In this document: in pieces, positions 44,606-55,629 of the stretch
How the letters are laid out: each line of letters begins with the position of its first letter
Position numbering within the stretch: the first letter of the stretch is position 1
NCBI GenBank assembly: GCA_958510825.1
Contig: OY294054.1
Location: forward strand, 7,480,191-7,544,190
Source: Brachypterus glaber
Lineage: Eukaryota; Arthropoda; Insecta; Coleoptera; Kateretidae
DNA: 64,000 bases
Direction of reading: 5' to 3'
The notes under the pieces: model-generated
Databases searched by the model: none
What the model saw: the letters and a program-made list of their open reading frames with translations, nothing else
What the model was told of the DNA's origin: nothing
Translations under genes and position numbers: made by a program

Positions 44606-44633
44606 CCACGTCCGTCTTCTGTGAACGACCCCA

Positions 44634-45529
44634 TCATGGAAGACATAAGGGTAAGCCAGATAAACCTTCAACACAGCAAGGGAGCGACAGCTGAGCTGGT
44701 CCGCAACCTCGCCGGAGTTAAAGGCTCGATCGTATTAATCCAGGAACCATATGTTTACAGAGACCAGGTTAGAGGGTTAGGGGTTGCCAGCTACAACATC
44801 CTAGTCGGCAAAGAAGGACAGCATACAAGGTCCTGCATCCGGGCATCTCAGGAGCTCAGCATGGTTCCACTCCCTCAGCTGGGCACCAGGGACCTCACTG
44901 CGGCGATCCTGGAGCATAAGGTAAGAGGCACTAGTCATAAGGTGGTGGTGGGTAGTCTATATTTGCCGTATGAGGGTCCGATCCCCACCAGGGAATTGAC
45001 TAACCTAGTCAACTTCGCAAATGAACAGCGTCTACCAGTAATAATTGGTTGCGACGCGAAAGCACATCACATGGTATGGGGTAGCACTGATACCAACGAC
45101 AGGGGTGATACCCTGTTAGGGTATCTAATGTCCACCAATCTAGAGATTATGAACAGAGGGACGGAACCAACGTTTGTCAATCGCATACGCAAGGAGGTGA
45201 TTGACATAACTATGGTATCGAATGATATAGTAGAACTGATACCGGACTGGAGGGTGACCTCGGACATAGCAACGTCTGACCACAGAATGGTTGGATTTTG
45301 GCTAAAGTGTGATAAATTGGAACCGGCCAGGAAACGTAACCCCAGGTCCACAAATTGGGAAAAATATGTTTTCCATTTAGGACCTGAGGAAACGGAACCA
45401 GACGGTGACATACTCACCAGATACCAGCTCGATGAAGAAGTTGCACGTCTCAATAACAGGGTTGTCTCAGCATACGAGGAAGCTTGTCCTCTGAGAGAGG
45501 AAAATACCCGCAGTCCCATGGTGGAATGA
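44634..45529 (+). pseudogene. LINE Y endonuclease
   Basis: From ATG 44,634 the frame shows the endonuclease blocks RVSQINLQHSKGATAELV, VLIQEPYVYRD, VVVGSLYLPYEG, IIGCDAKAHHMVWGS, EVIDITMVSND and SDIATSDHRMVGFWL. All catalytic positions I can place are kept. The frame leaves phase at about 45,510, where PWWN-type residues should follow. R1/LOA/I-type family. Confidence 0.85.
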
Positions 45530-47040
45530 CCAGCTTAAACTCCTTAAAAGGAGGTGCAGGTAGGCCTACAACCGTGCATCTTCCGGAGGAACCGAATCGG
45601 CCACGGGGTTAACTATAGGGACGTGTAAAGGGAATTTAAGGGGGAAAGTAGACGTAGCAAAAGACTCAGCTGGAGGAAATACTGCGAGAACATGGAGTCC
45701 CTGTCAGATTCTGCAAGGCTACTAAGAGTTTTAGGCAGTAAGTCTAATAAAACCATTGGTTCACTAAAAAAGGCAGATGGTACTTAGACCACATCCAGTG
45801 AAGAGTCGCTTAGACTGTTGCTGGAGACACACTTTCCAGGTGAAGAGAATGAACGGATGGCTCTGGATGCAAACCAGATCCCAGCTGTGGAGTGGACTTT
45901 AGCAGACAGAGTCATCTCGGACAACTCTATCGCATGGCCAGTGAATAAGTTCAAACCATTTATGGCCGCAGGTCCAGATTTTTCCGATGTTGCTGCAGAG
46001 CGGCCTGAAAGTCCTAACCCCTGTGGTAAAGGGATTTTTAGGGCCTATGTAGCACCAGGATATGTTCCCAAAGAATGCAGGAAGGCTAGGGTTATCTTCA
46101 TTCCCAAGGCAGGGAAGAGAGACTACACCATAGCTAAATTCTTCAGAACAATAAGTTTAACATCCTTCGTTCTTAAAACGTTGGAACGGATTATTGACAG
46201 ATACTTGATAGAGGAGGTGTTGTCAAGACATCCCCTCCACAAGAATCAACACGCGTATAGTCGAGGGAGGTCGACTGACTCGGCCCTCCACGCCATTGTA
46301 CGAAAGGCTGAAAAGGCGCTACATCATAGAGAATGGGCACTAGCTCTATTCTTTGATGCTGAAGGGGCTTTTGACAAAGCTAAAACGTCAACTATCTGTG
46401 CTGCGCTACAATCCAGGGGCACTCCAACGGCGCTGATCAGCTGGGTTAGGTCGGCGCTTGAGGAGAGGAATGTCACTGCCTCACAGAAAGGCTGTCAGCT
46501 CTGCATCGGGGTGACGGGGGGCTGCCCTCAGGGCAGTTGCCTCTCCCCCCATTTATGGTGCTTAGTGATGGACGGCCTACAGAAAGGCTAAGAGCTGCAG
46601 GACTTTATGGGCAGGCTTTAGCAAAGTTTCTCGACACCATATGCGAACTAATGCAAACTGCATTTCGAATCATTTAGGATTGGTGTAGAGAAAACGGCCT
46701 ATCGGTAAACCCTGCAAAAACCGAGCTAATACTCTTCACCAAAAGAAGGAACATAGAGGAATTTAGGGCTCCCATAATGTGCGGAAAAACACTTGAATTA
46801 TCTCAGGAGGTAAAGTACTTGGGAGTAACCTTGGATACCAAGCTTAGCTGGAAGGCTCATGTAGATAAAGTCCTTGACAATTCTACATCGACTTTTTGGC
46901 AAATACGCCGAGTTGTGGGAAAAACCTGGGGTGTTACACCCAAGGTCCTTAAATGGATCTACACAGCGGTCATAAGGTTAAGAGTCCAGTATGGCTCAGT
47001 GGTCTGGTGGCCTAGTGTTAGGAAAACCACAATTTATTAG
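45530..47040 (+). pseudogene. LINE Y reverse transcriptase, YADD block deleted
   Basis: 45,530-45,817 is broken. 45,818-46,591 carries KARVIFIPKAGKRDYT, FRTISLTSFVLKTLERI, QHAYSRGRSTDSAL, FFDAEGAFDKA (first catalytic Asp) and TGGCPQGSCLSPHLWCL. After a frameshift at about 46,585 the sequence goes from AGLYGQAL straight to AKFLDTICELM, so the short block that holds the two catalytic Asp residues (YADD) is gone. 46,777-47,040 has VKYLGVTLDTKLSWKAHVDK and YGSVVWWPS. Confidence 0.85.
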
Positions 47041-47986
47041 AACCTGGGAAAAATTCAAAGACTAGCTAGTCTTGGAATCACCGGAGTAATAAGGACAACA
47101 CCCCAAGCTGCTCTAGAGGTCCTACTGGGACTGCCGTCACTCTCCATCTGGATCCAGAAGGAGGCAATGGCTAGCTTTCTCAGACTTAGGGACTCTGGTA
47201 GTTGGATGGGCGGGAAGGCGAACTACAGTCATGGCAAAATCGCTGATATTTCTGAAAGGGATATCCCAATTAGTAGTATCAGAGTGATTGAAGCAGAGGG
47301 CCGATTAAAGTTCGATAGAAGTTTCTCTCTCAGGATTCCGACAAAGGAGGAATGGGAAAAGAAAGAAATACAGTACAATACAGACCGCTTGCGTATGGAA
47401 GGCATCCAAAGCTCTGGGGCAGGACTCTTCGTGGAGGACCTGGACTTGCAAAAGAGTTTTCCACTTCGCCGCTTTTCCACTGTCTTCCAAGCTGAGGTCT
47501 ATGCCATACAGGAATTGGCAAATTGCAGGGAAATAAGGCAGCATTGGGGGCACGATATATACATCTGCTCGTCAGTCAATCCGCTTTAAAGACATTGTGC
47601 AATCCCAGCACTAGGTCACTCCTAGTCAGGGAGTGTGCAGAAGCCTTGGAAGAGTTAGCAAGGACCAAAAACGTTCAACTGGTATGGATTTTTCAATTTT
47701 TTTTCAATTTCAATTTATTCAAGACATCATAATCACATAGTACCTTAAATATAATAACAATAATATTTTCATTTTTCATATTTTATATACTAAATTATTG
47801 AAATCAACCGCTAAGACCTATACCTAATCATAAATGATTGTATTGTACTTGGCCTTACCAGTAAAATTTCAAAATTTATTTTTAATTATTGCTAAAGTTC
47901 ATAATAAAGACAAGAGGAAAAAAAATGCAATAAAAACGTAAAGTAAAAAATAAAAAGAATAATTAAACTATTAATTATAATATTAG

Positions 47987-49780
47987 CTAAAATAATAAGA
48001 CTAAGTTGTTAACATGGATCATCAGATACTGTTTAACATCAATTTTAAACTTTTTTAACCTTGATATTGTTTTATACATAAGAGGTAATTTATTGTACAG
48101 TGTTGGACCATAATAAAAAACAAATCTTTTAAGATGTTCTTTTCTATAAAAAGGAACTAAAATTAAATTATTGTTTGTGGCTCTAGTGTAAAACAAATTT
48201 CTATTAAAAAACGTAGTTTTGTTTGAGTACATCCAAACCAAACTATTAAAAACATATAAACCACGTACGTTAAAAACATGTGCTTCATTATACAAATCCT
48301 TAGTTGAGTAAAGTCTATCTTTTTTTAAAATAACTTTTAATATGGAGTTTTGCGCTACTTGGATCTTTTCCAAAATATTATTATATAAACCACCCCATAT
48401 TAAAATACAATATCTTAAAATAGATTCCACCAGCGCGTTGTAAATTATAAAAATGATTTTTTTATTTAGAATATCTCTCAACTGATAAAACTTGTGAGTT
48501 AAAAATCTAATTTTCTTAACAAGACAATCGACATGTTCATTCCATTTCAAGTGCTGATCAAAAATTACGCCCAGGTATTTAATTTTAGAAACTTTATTTA
48601 TTTTAAGACACTTACAAGCGTTATGCGTACAATTTTCCTTGACTTTAATGTATATATGTTCGTTTTCTGGTTGATCAGCACTTGAAATGGAAAAAGACAT
48701 AAATTTTGTTTTAGATGTATTCAAACTTAGTAAACTCATGTTTAACCAATCATAAATTCTTTCAAGGTTCTCTTCAGCAATACTAAAAACTTCATCCCAG
48801 CAATCCCCCTCAAAAAGCAGGACCGTATCATCAGCATACGATATTAGGTGTCCTTTATAGTTATGTATAAGTTGAATATTATTAATATATATTAAAAAAA
48901 GAATAGGACCCAATATAGTACCCTGTGGCACACCCATGGTTATCTCAGCGGGATCACTAAGAGTATTTCCAATTTTTACCCTTTGAGTTCTGTTTAATAA
49001 GTAACATTTCAAAAGTTGTAATGCGGGGCCCCTAATACCAATCCTTGCCAGTCTTTCCAACAGAATCTCATGCGACACTGTATCGAAAGCTTTGGCTAAA
49101 TCCAAGAAAATTGCTAAGCATTTTTTGCTGTTATTTAAACTATTTATTATCTTAAATAATAGATCTAATACTGCTTTTTCTGTGTTGCAATTTTTCCTGA
49201 ACCCAAATTGTTTCGATGACAGTATCGCATGGTGCTCCAAAAACGAGACAATTCGGCTTTTCAAACATTGCTCAAAGATTTTGGCGAAGTTTGAGATTAC
49301 AGAAATTGGCCTGTAGTTGCCCGCATCCTTTGGATCACCACCTTTGTGTATCGGGGTCACAATAGCCTCCTTCCACTGATAAGGGATTTTAGATTGTTTG
49401 TAATTTAAATTTAAAATGTGTTTAAGTGGTAAAAGCAAATGTTTTTGATTTTTTTTAATGGTAAGTGTACTAATTCCATCAGGCCCAGGGGCGGCATTAT
49501 TTTTGAGTTTACTTATTACCTCAATAATTTCGGTTTCTGTTATAGGGTTTAGTAAGATTGAGGCTTGTATGATAGAGTCTCTGTTATTTACGATTGTTTT
49601 ATTTTTTTGCGTTATTTTTTTTGCCATATTTGGACCTATGTTTGTAAAAAAATCATTAAAGACCTCAGATATGTTTTTTTTATCGTGTACTAAATTACCA
49701 TTTTTATTACGCATTTCTGAAACTTTGTTTGTTTGTTTTTTTGGTTTACTATCAGTAGCGCAATTTATATGTTCCCACAC
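47987..49780 (-). CDS. LINE Z ORF2 reverse transcriptase
   Basis: An unbroken 597-codon frame. Order: AIVTPIHKGGDPKDAGNYRP (residues about 139-158), QFGFRKNCNTEKAV (191-204), FLDLAKAFD (225-233, first catalytic Asp), GVPQGTILGP (283-292), YADDTVLLF (315-323, catalytic Asp pair), IKYLGVIFDQHLKW and the C-terminal RYCILIWGG region. A Cys/His cluster (CTHNACKC) precedes IKYLG. All RT motifs are intact. Confidence 0.9.
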   Translation of the reverse strand: MWEHINCATDSKPKKQTNKVSEMRNKNGNLVHDKKNISEVFNDFFTNIGPNMAKKITQKNKTIVNNRDSIIQASILLNPITETEIIEVISKLKNNAAPGPDGISTLTIKKNQKHLLLPLKHILNLNYKQSKIPYQWKEAIVTPIHKGGDPKDAGNYRPISVISNFAKIFEQCLKSRIVSFLEHHAILSSKQFGFRKNCNTEKAVLDLLFKIINSLNNSKKCLAIFLDLAKAFDTVSHEILLERLARIGIRGPALQLLKCYLLNRTQRVKIGNTLSDPAEITMGVPQGTILGPILFLIYINNIQLIHNYKGHLISYADDTVLLFEGDCWDEVFSIAEENLERIYDWLNMSLLSLNTSKTKFMSFSISSADQPENEHIYIKVKENCTHNACKCLKINKVSKIKYLGVIFDQHLKWNEHVDCLVKKIRFLTHKFYQLRDILNKKIIFIIYNALVESILRYCILIWGGLYNNILEKIQVAQNSILKVILKKDRLYSTKDLYNEAHVFNVRGLYVFNSLVWMYSNKTTFFNRNLFYTRATNNNLILVPFYRKEHLKRFVFYYGPTLYNKLPLMYKTISRLKKFKIDVKQYLMIHVNNLVLLF

Positions 49781-49941
49781 TTTTTTAAAATTGCCCTTAT
49801 CAGTGTTTATTTTATTTTTATAATATTCGTTTTTTGTGTGTTTTATTTTTGTGTTGAGACTATTTCTGTATTGATTAAATTCTAACTTGAGCTCCTGAGA
49901 AAAATTTTTGTTTAGTCTCTTTTTTAAAACATCCCTGTATA

Positions 49942-50943
49942 TTAAGAATTAATTATTTCAGTAGTGATCCAAGGTTTTAGTTTTTTATGTTTTTTATCTT
50001 GTTTTTTAATTGTGTGAGTTGAATTTTCGATACATTTTTGAAATGTGTTAATAAACAAATCATACGCCGATTGTGCATCACTACACTGTAAAACATTATT
50101 CCAGTTTTCAGATGAAACAAGAGAGTTTAACTTTTTGTAGTTTAAAATGTCACTCATTAATTCAGAGTTAGGGTTTATTTGATGGTCGTTGGGAAAGTTT
50201 ACTTTAAGAAAAATAGAGAAATGATCTGTTAAACTCGTTTCTACTACTGCTGATTCATAAGTGACGTTGTTTCCTTTTTTCTCCTGAACGAAAATATGAT
50301 CAATCACACTAGGATTTCCCGAGAGTCTGGTGTGTTTATTTATATAGGATATAAAGCCTTTTTCATACATTAAATTTAAATATTCGACTGAAATTCCATC
50401 GTTTGAGTTAGATAAATCAAAGTTAATATCGCCTAGAAAAATTTCAATATTTTTTCGCTCCAAGTTTTTTAAATAATATTTTAGATCATTCATGTAAGTA
50501 TTTTCGTTGATTGATGGAAGTCTATAAGAGGCACTTATACCAATATCAAAATTATTGTATTTAAAATTAGCCCTAATAAGCTTTGTATGTGTAAACGGTA
50601 TTATAGATACTTGTGCTTTTATTGTATTTTTGATATATAGTACAAGACCATCATTTTGATTTGTTCTAGATTTATTATAGTACAATGTATAGTTTGGAAT
50701 AAAAAAGTCGCTTACCTCATCTACGGTCCATGTTTCAGAAAGAGCTATTATATCAAACCCTTTTTCGTATGATTGAAGGTATATAAGTAATTCATTAAAA
50801 TTGTGTCTGATGCTCCTTATGTTAAAATGAACTATAGTTAGCTTACTATTTGACTTACTTAGATAATTTAAATCACTAAAATTCTGAAATATTTGAGTAT
50901 TAATTTCCTCCTGTCCTTCTAAGTCGTTCAAAAAATTTTGCAT
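49942..50943 (-). CDS. LINE Z ORF2 endonuclease
   Basis: A 333-codon frame with endonuclease blocks IVHFNIRSIRHNF, IIALSETWT, GISASYRLPS, IFLGDINFDLS, SVIDHIFV and SLTDHFSIFL. All expected catalytic positions (N, E, Y, D-x-N, D-H) are present. The frame ends WITTEIINS at 49,942; the link to RT continues in another phase, so one frameshift probably joins the two parts of one ORF2. Confidence 0.85.
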   Translation of the reverse strand: MQNFLNDLEGQEEINTQIFQNFSDLNYLSKSNSKLTIVHFNIRSIRHNFNELLIYLQSYEKGFDIIALSETWTVDEVSDFFIPNYTLYYNKSRTNQNDGLVLYIKNTIKAQVSIIPFTHTKLIRANFKYNNFDIGISASYRLPSINENTYMNDLKYYLKNLERKNIEIFLGDINFDLSNSNDGISVEYLNLMYEKGFISYINKHTRLSGNPSVIDHIFVQEKKGNNVTYESAVVETSLTDHFSIFLKVNFPNDHQINPNSELMSDILNYKKLNSLVSSENWNNVLQCSDAQSAYDLFINTFQKCIENSTHTIKKQDKKHKKLKPWITTEIINS

Positions 50944-51113
50944 ATAAGCAAAAAAAAATAAATAAAAATTGTGTCCCCTTAAATAATTTTAATACTTAAA
51001 TTTAGTAACAATAAAAAAAAACTATTTCAAATAATTTCAACATTACCCAAAAATAAAGAAAAACATATACAAAAAAAAAAGATCTATAAAAAGTATAAAA
51101 GATCATTACATTT

Positions 51114-51707
51114 TTATATCAGTGAATCCATATCCCTTAAGCATTTAATATTTTTTATGTTATCATTTATTTTGACATAAATATTCCCTAGATCAGTCCA
51201 TACATTTTTTAAGGTAAATTTCTCGATGGCCTTTTCCAAAAGTTTCACTCTAGATGAAGTTAGATCCTCTCGTATGACAACTCCTGTACCTTTAAGTAGT
51301 CTTTTATTCTTATAAATAAGTTGTTTGGCGTTAAATGTATTTAATCTAAGAAAAATACCCCTAGTTTTCTTCTTATTAAATTTTCCAATCCTGTGGCAAC
51401 ATTCAATGTTATTTTTGGATAGTTGAATGTCCATTTTAGTGTTTAACAAATTTATAACTTTTTCTGTTATGTTTTCATTTTCAAGCTCTGGAACTTTAAA
51501 CAATCTTAAATTATTTCTCTTTAATTCTTGCTCTAGTTTTTCACAATTCTCCCTCGAAGTAAAATTCTCATTTATTTCAATTTTCAAGTTGGAAATTTCA
51601 GATTTCAAATTTGAAATTTCGACATCACTGTTTGCTCTAATTTGTACCAGTTCTCCTTTAATGTCGTTGATTTGTTTATTGATTTCAGTCACAATAGTAT
51701 CCGCCAA
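51114..51707 (-). CDS. LINE Z ORF1, coiled-coil RNA-binding type
   Basis: A 197-codon intact frame, MADTIVTEINKQINDIKGEL. The first third is a heptad-like coiled coil (SNLKSEISNLKIEINEN). The central part (RNNLRLFKVPE, CCHRIGKF, RGIFLRLN) and end (LKGTGVVIREDLTSSR) follow the pattern of transposase-22/L1-ORF1-like proteins. These form trimers or oligomers and bind the element RNA. Confidence 0.75.
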   Translation of the reverse strand: MADTIVTEINKQINDIKGELVQIRANSDVEISNLKSEISNLKIEINENFTSRENCEKLEQELKRNNLRLFKVPELENENITEKVINLLNTKMDIQLSKNNIECCHRIGKFNKKKTRGIFLRLNTFNAKQLIYKNKRLLKGTGVVIREDLTSSRVKLLEKAIEKFTLKNVWTDLGNIYVKINDNIKNIKCLRDMDSLI

Positions 51708-52313
51708 AGTTTTTATATCGGGTCATAGTGGAATTCCCGGAAACGAGAAGGCAGATGAACTTGCAAGACTCGGATCAGGGATGGCCTGCACGGGGCCGGA
51801 ACCTATATTAGGTGTTACAAGGAAGCAAGTAAAGACCGCTCTCGATGAGTGGGCTTATACCAAGCTAAAGGAGCAATGGAGGGCGGTCGACGGTTGCCGG
51901 CAAGTTAGGGACTTCCTGGCTGGCCCAAGCAAATCAAAGACCGACTGGTTGCTGGAAAAAGGAAGAACTGCACTCAGACAACTTGTAGAGGTCTTCACGG
52001 GCCACTGCAAGCTAAGGAAGCACCTGGCAACAATGCGGATTCTAGAGAGTCCGCTTGCCCAGAGTGCGGAGAGGATGAAACATCCTCTCATTACTTAGCC
52101 GAGTGTGTCAGATATGACAGGTTGTAAGTCTTTGAAACTTAAAGACTCAACCAAGAGGAACTAAGAGATCTCCCCTGGGCCAATATCCTCACCTTTATTG
52201 AAAGGACGGGCAGGTTCAAGGAGGACTTAAATTAGTAAATGGCTGGGATTGCCTGGGGTGACAAAAAGGGCCAGAAATGGCCAACCCAAAAACCAAAAAT
52301 TTACTACTACTAC

Positions 52314-53400
52314 TTCTATCTTGGCGTAGTCAGTTGGGTTCTGGGCCACCATACAACTGAGCCATATGTTAGCATGGGCCTTATGACAGCCGTATACAGC
52401 CAAAGAGTGATCCAGGGAGACAAACCCCAAGATCTGCCCAGTGCTCTACGACACTGCCAAAAGGCTATGCATGCTTTTTCTGTTTTTTGCTTAAGGTGTG
52501 GTCCCCAACTTAGCTTGCTATTAAGAAGAATTCCCAGATACTTCACTTCTTTGGAAAAGCTGAGTTGTTTGCCGAAAAGAAATGGGACTTTGAAGTTTCC
52601 CCGTTTCCAGTCTTGGCTGGGTTAACCGAGAGAGAGTGATCATCACACCATTTCTGTAGAATATTAAGTGCGCGAGAGTGCATGAGACCGCACAGCACGC
52701 TCTCAAATTTCCCTGTAAGTAGTATGACTATATCATCTGCATATCCTATTGTGTAGAAAGAATTATCGTTGAGGAGTGTTAATAGGCTGTCTACTACAAG
52801 GTTCCAAAGGAGAGGAGAAAGAACTCTACCTTGTGGGCAGCCTCTTGTTACAACTCCTTTTGTGATTAATCCCCCTATGTTTAGTTGAACTGCACTCCAT
52901 TCAAGCATGTGTTGTATCCACTCAATGAGTGTGGGTGATACACCATGCCTTTGTAGGGCAGCTTTAATGTTTTTGAAGGAAGCTTTGTCAAACGCTCCTT
53001 CAACGTCGATAAACGCAGAAAGTGTTGATGCTTTCAGTCCCAGGGATTACTCGATTTGGGAAGTTACAGCTCTGAGAGCTGATTCCGTCGATCTGCCTGG
53101 GATGTAGGCGTGTTGGTTCGGGTGTAGTTTAACTCTAGAATTTATTTGTCAACCAATTTTTCTAACGTCTTTTTCCTCGTCAACCAGTTTGGAGGCCACT
53201 TTCCAGTCCTCTTTGCTTGGAGGTGGAAGCGTATGCGGTTGCCATTCCTGATAGGGAGTAATAACACAACCTGGGAAATGAGTTTCTAGGAGTATTGTAG
53301 AGGTACTTTAAAGGACATCTGTATATGAGCCATCATTCCTTTTAATACTACCTAGTTTCTGTGAGGGATCCTTGGAAAGGACTTTCTTTAGTCGGGCGGT
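52314..53400 (-). pseudogene. LINE X reverse transcriptase
   Basis: From about 53,120 a trace reads NQHAYIPGRSTESALRAVTS, then FIDVEGAFDKASF. The frame 52,908-52,543 has TRGCPQGRVLSPLLWNLVVD and an intact GYADDIVILLTGKFE. The frame 52,546-52,316 has MKYLGILLNSKLSWGPHLK and YTAVIRPMLTYGSVVWWPR. The protein stops at a TAG inside the target site used by LINE Y. Confidence 0.85.
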
Positions 53401-53414
53401 AACCGTGGTAGATT

Positions 53415-54206
53415 CTATGCTGCCACAAAAGTCCTTCCTCTCCTTTCATTTTCGCGAATTAATTTTTTGTATTCTTTTTCGTGCTCTGAATAAGCGGTCC
53501 AATCAGAATCCGAGCGTGATTTATTCGCCCTATTAAATAATTTTCTTGTTTCATTTTTCAGCTTTTGAAGTTTAACACACCACCAGGGGTTAGTCGACTT
53601 TCTGTTTGCTGGAATTTTAAGGGGACAAGGGTCCTTATATGAGTTAACGAGAGACCTTTGAAGATTATGCACATATTCTTTAATGTCGTTCGTTGAGTTG
53701 AAAACATTAGGGGGCTCCTTGACTCTGTTTTTCAGATGACCAATGAAATCCTCCTTGCCCGTTTTCTTTGGATTTCGATAGGCTTTTAACTCAACTCTAT
53801 CTAGATTTAACCTAAAGCGAATCCATCTGTGGCCCGAAAAGGAGGTCTCTGATGATACATGCCAGTCAGTTATATGTTTTGAGATATCAAAAGTGGCCAG
53901 TGTAATGTCAATCACAGTCTGACCCCGGCGTGTTACGAATGTTCGCATTCACGATTTAATATCTCTAAGTTTGTGCCAGACAGAACTCTAGCAGTACTTT
54001 GCCTCTCCCAAAGGTGTTTTGGTTGCCCACACAATGTGATGGGAGTTACTGTCACATCCAACTATAAGACTTTTTTTCTCCCGTTGGCAAAAGTTTATCA
54101 GGTTGGCAAGTTCCTGTGATGGAGGTTGCGTACCTGTATCTTGTGGGAGGTATGCCGATGGTATAAAAAGTTCTTCTTGGTAACCCTTTACTTTTAAGTG
54201 GCGCAA
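53415..54206 (-). pseudogene. LINE X endonuclease (truncated)
   Basis: Two frames, 54,206-53,988 (IPSAYLPQDTG, LIVGCDSNSHHIVWA) and 53,948-53,415 (VIDITLATFDI, TDWHVSSETSFSGHRWIRF, then NPWWCVKLQKLK). These are the endonuclease blocks of R1/I/LOA-type LINEs. The usual SDH triad reads SGH here, so the catalytic Asp is replaced. The N-terminal part is absent (5' truncation near 54,233). Confidence 0.8.
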
Positions 54207-54357
54207 GGTCCAAGATTACAAAATACCCATTAAATAGTCCAAGTCGAAATTCAAAAGCATAAATAAACTGATCTGATGCCTTTTTGAAATAGTTATTCTA
54301 AAACCCTATTTCTTGTAAAAATATATTTAATTCACTGGCACTTAAGGCCTATCCAGA

Positions 54358-54460
54358 AGCTGGCCTAAGAATATAAAACATAAGAATGCGATGCCGTGAT
54401 TGTCTTACAAGATACACCACGGCATCGCATTGTTATGTATTATTGTTATGCCAGCCTTAG
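54358..54460. repeat. Long hairpin (MITE- or pre-miRNA-like)
   Basis: ATGCGATGCCGTG (54,386-54,398) and CACGGCATCGCAT (54,418-54,430) are a perfect 13-bp stem with a 19-nt loop. Pairing extends outward imperfectly (ACATAAGA with TTATGTAT; CTGGCCTAAG with AGCCTTAG). The total is about 100 nt. It could be a short MITE or fold like a microRNA precursor. Confidence 0.6.
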
Positions 54461-55359
54461 GTAAATAGTTTTATGCAATAATCCGTTAACCCAAAATTGC
54501 CCTTGTTACTGTATTCCAAAAAATGTAACTTAAAATAATATATTAATAATGTTTTACGTTTTAAGAAATATATTACTGCGTTAATATTTATGTTAATAAA
54601 ATACTACAGATGACAAAACCCAATGCGGATCAGTCGCTGTGTAAGACCATCCCATTCGATAAAAAATAAATCAGTAGCTTACTCAGAAAATGAAACTGAA
54701 ATGTTTTTTTTAACTTCACTAATTAAACTAAAGAACATTTTTTTTAAGTAACTAACACGTGATCTGAGCAGTAACGTATCAATTTTGCAGTTAATCTGTA
54801 ACAAAAAAATTACCAATTTTGGGGAGGCCACTGATATAAAAATAAAATATAGGTTATTTTAAGAATTTATGTATCAGTAACCATCTCAATATTTTTTTTT
54901 GTTCAGAAGTTATATATCAAAAAAAAACTATGAAATTTTCAATATCAATGAGCTCTAGCAAAAAAACTATTGCACTTTCGTGTCTATGAAGACTTTTGAT
55001 CAGTAAGGTAAGAGCTATAACTTATTTTAATTTTAGCGATTTTAACCGATCTAAAAAAAATAAATTGATTTTTCAATTTTTTTTTGTCTATTTCCTTACA
55101 AAACTTTTTTGTGTATTGAAAAAAATGTATTAATAAATCATTTCTAGATTGTTACCGAAGTATTGTACCCTGTACAAGTAAAAAATCCCTAAATCTATCT
55201 TTACTGTTTAAACAGTAGGGTACGTAAAAAATGCATTTTTTTAAATAAAATATAAACTTAGGATACTACTAGTCAAATGTTGTAAAGCAAAGGTTCGCAA
55301 TTCTGTTTACAATTTAAAACTTTCAAAAAAGTCATTGGCATCCAAGAAAATACATAAAA

Positions 55360-55394
<35 letters not shown>

Positions 55395-55629
55395 TCCTTT
55401 TTCGGAGGGCACTGACCTTAAAAATAAATAATGAATTATTCTAAGTATTTTAGTGGAAGTCCCATCTTAATATATTTTTTCGTTATTGAGTTATATCAAA
55501 AATATTTTCAATTATTGCAAAGTTTAGAGGCCAAGGGAGGCAAATCTTTAAGCTTTTCAGAAGGTTTAGTTCTATAACATATTAAAATTTTATCAAATTT
55601 TTACATGCAGGGTAGCGATTCTCATTTAG

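Larger units (their letters stand above)
47692..51712 (-). mobile_element. LINE Z (Jockey/CR1-like), near full length
   Basis: A 4.0-kb element on the minus strand. ORF1 (51,707-51,114), endonuclease (50,943-49,942) and RT (49,780-47,987) are in order with a short A/T-rich 3' end (AATTGAAAAA repeats at 47,692-47,720). Only one clear frame break, near 49,940, separates endonuclease from RT. It is the innermost and best preserved layer of the X-Y-Z nest. LINE V at 59,085 is a relative. Confidence 0.9.
47041..52140 (+). pseudogene. LINE Y RNase H and C-terminal tail, split by LINE Z
   Basis: The part before LINE Z has LASLGITGVIRTTPQAALEV, then SSGAGLFVEDLDLQKSFPL and FQAEVYAIQELANC, a frameshift near 47,525, and ALEELARTKNVQLVW at the LINE Z junction. 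After 51,712 the reading continues GHSGIPGNEKADELARLGSG, the RNase H end, then LRQLVEVFTGHCKLRKHL and a Cys-Pro-x-Cys-Gly type zinc region near 52,055-52,100. Confidence 0.85.
44606..52313 (+). mobile_element. LINE Y (RNase H-bearing), inserted in X, split by Z
   Basis: 44,606-47,691 plus 51,713-52,313, about 3.7 kb. It is flanked by TTCTATCTTG at 44,596-44,605 and 52,314-52,323. The 3' end is (TAC)n at about 52,301-52,313. ORF1 is missing, so it is 5'-truncated near the endonuclease start. It is relatively GC-rich compared with LINE Z and the flanks. Confidence 0.9.
43379..54233 (-). mobile_element. LINE X (RNase H-bearing, LOA/R1/I-like), split by LINE Y
   Basis: Read from 54,233 down to 52,314 and then from 44,605 down to 43,379, about 3.15 kb of element. 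Domains in order: endonuclease (N-terminus lost), RT, RNase H, C-terminal Cys/His tail, and a 3' end with (AACCAT)n at about 43,385-43,405. The two parts join at the 10-bp target duplication TTCTATCTTG made by LINE Y. It is the outermost layer of a three-deep nest. Confidence 0.85.
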
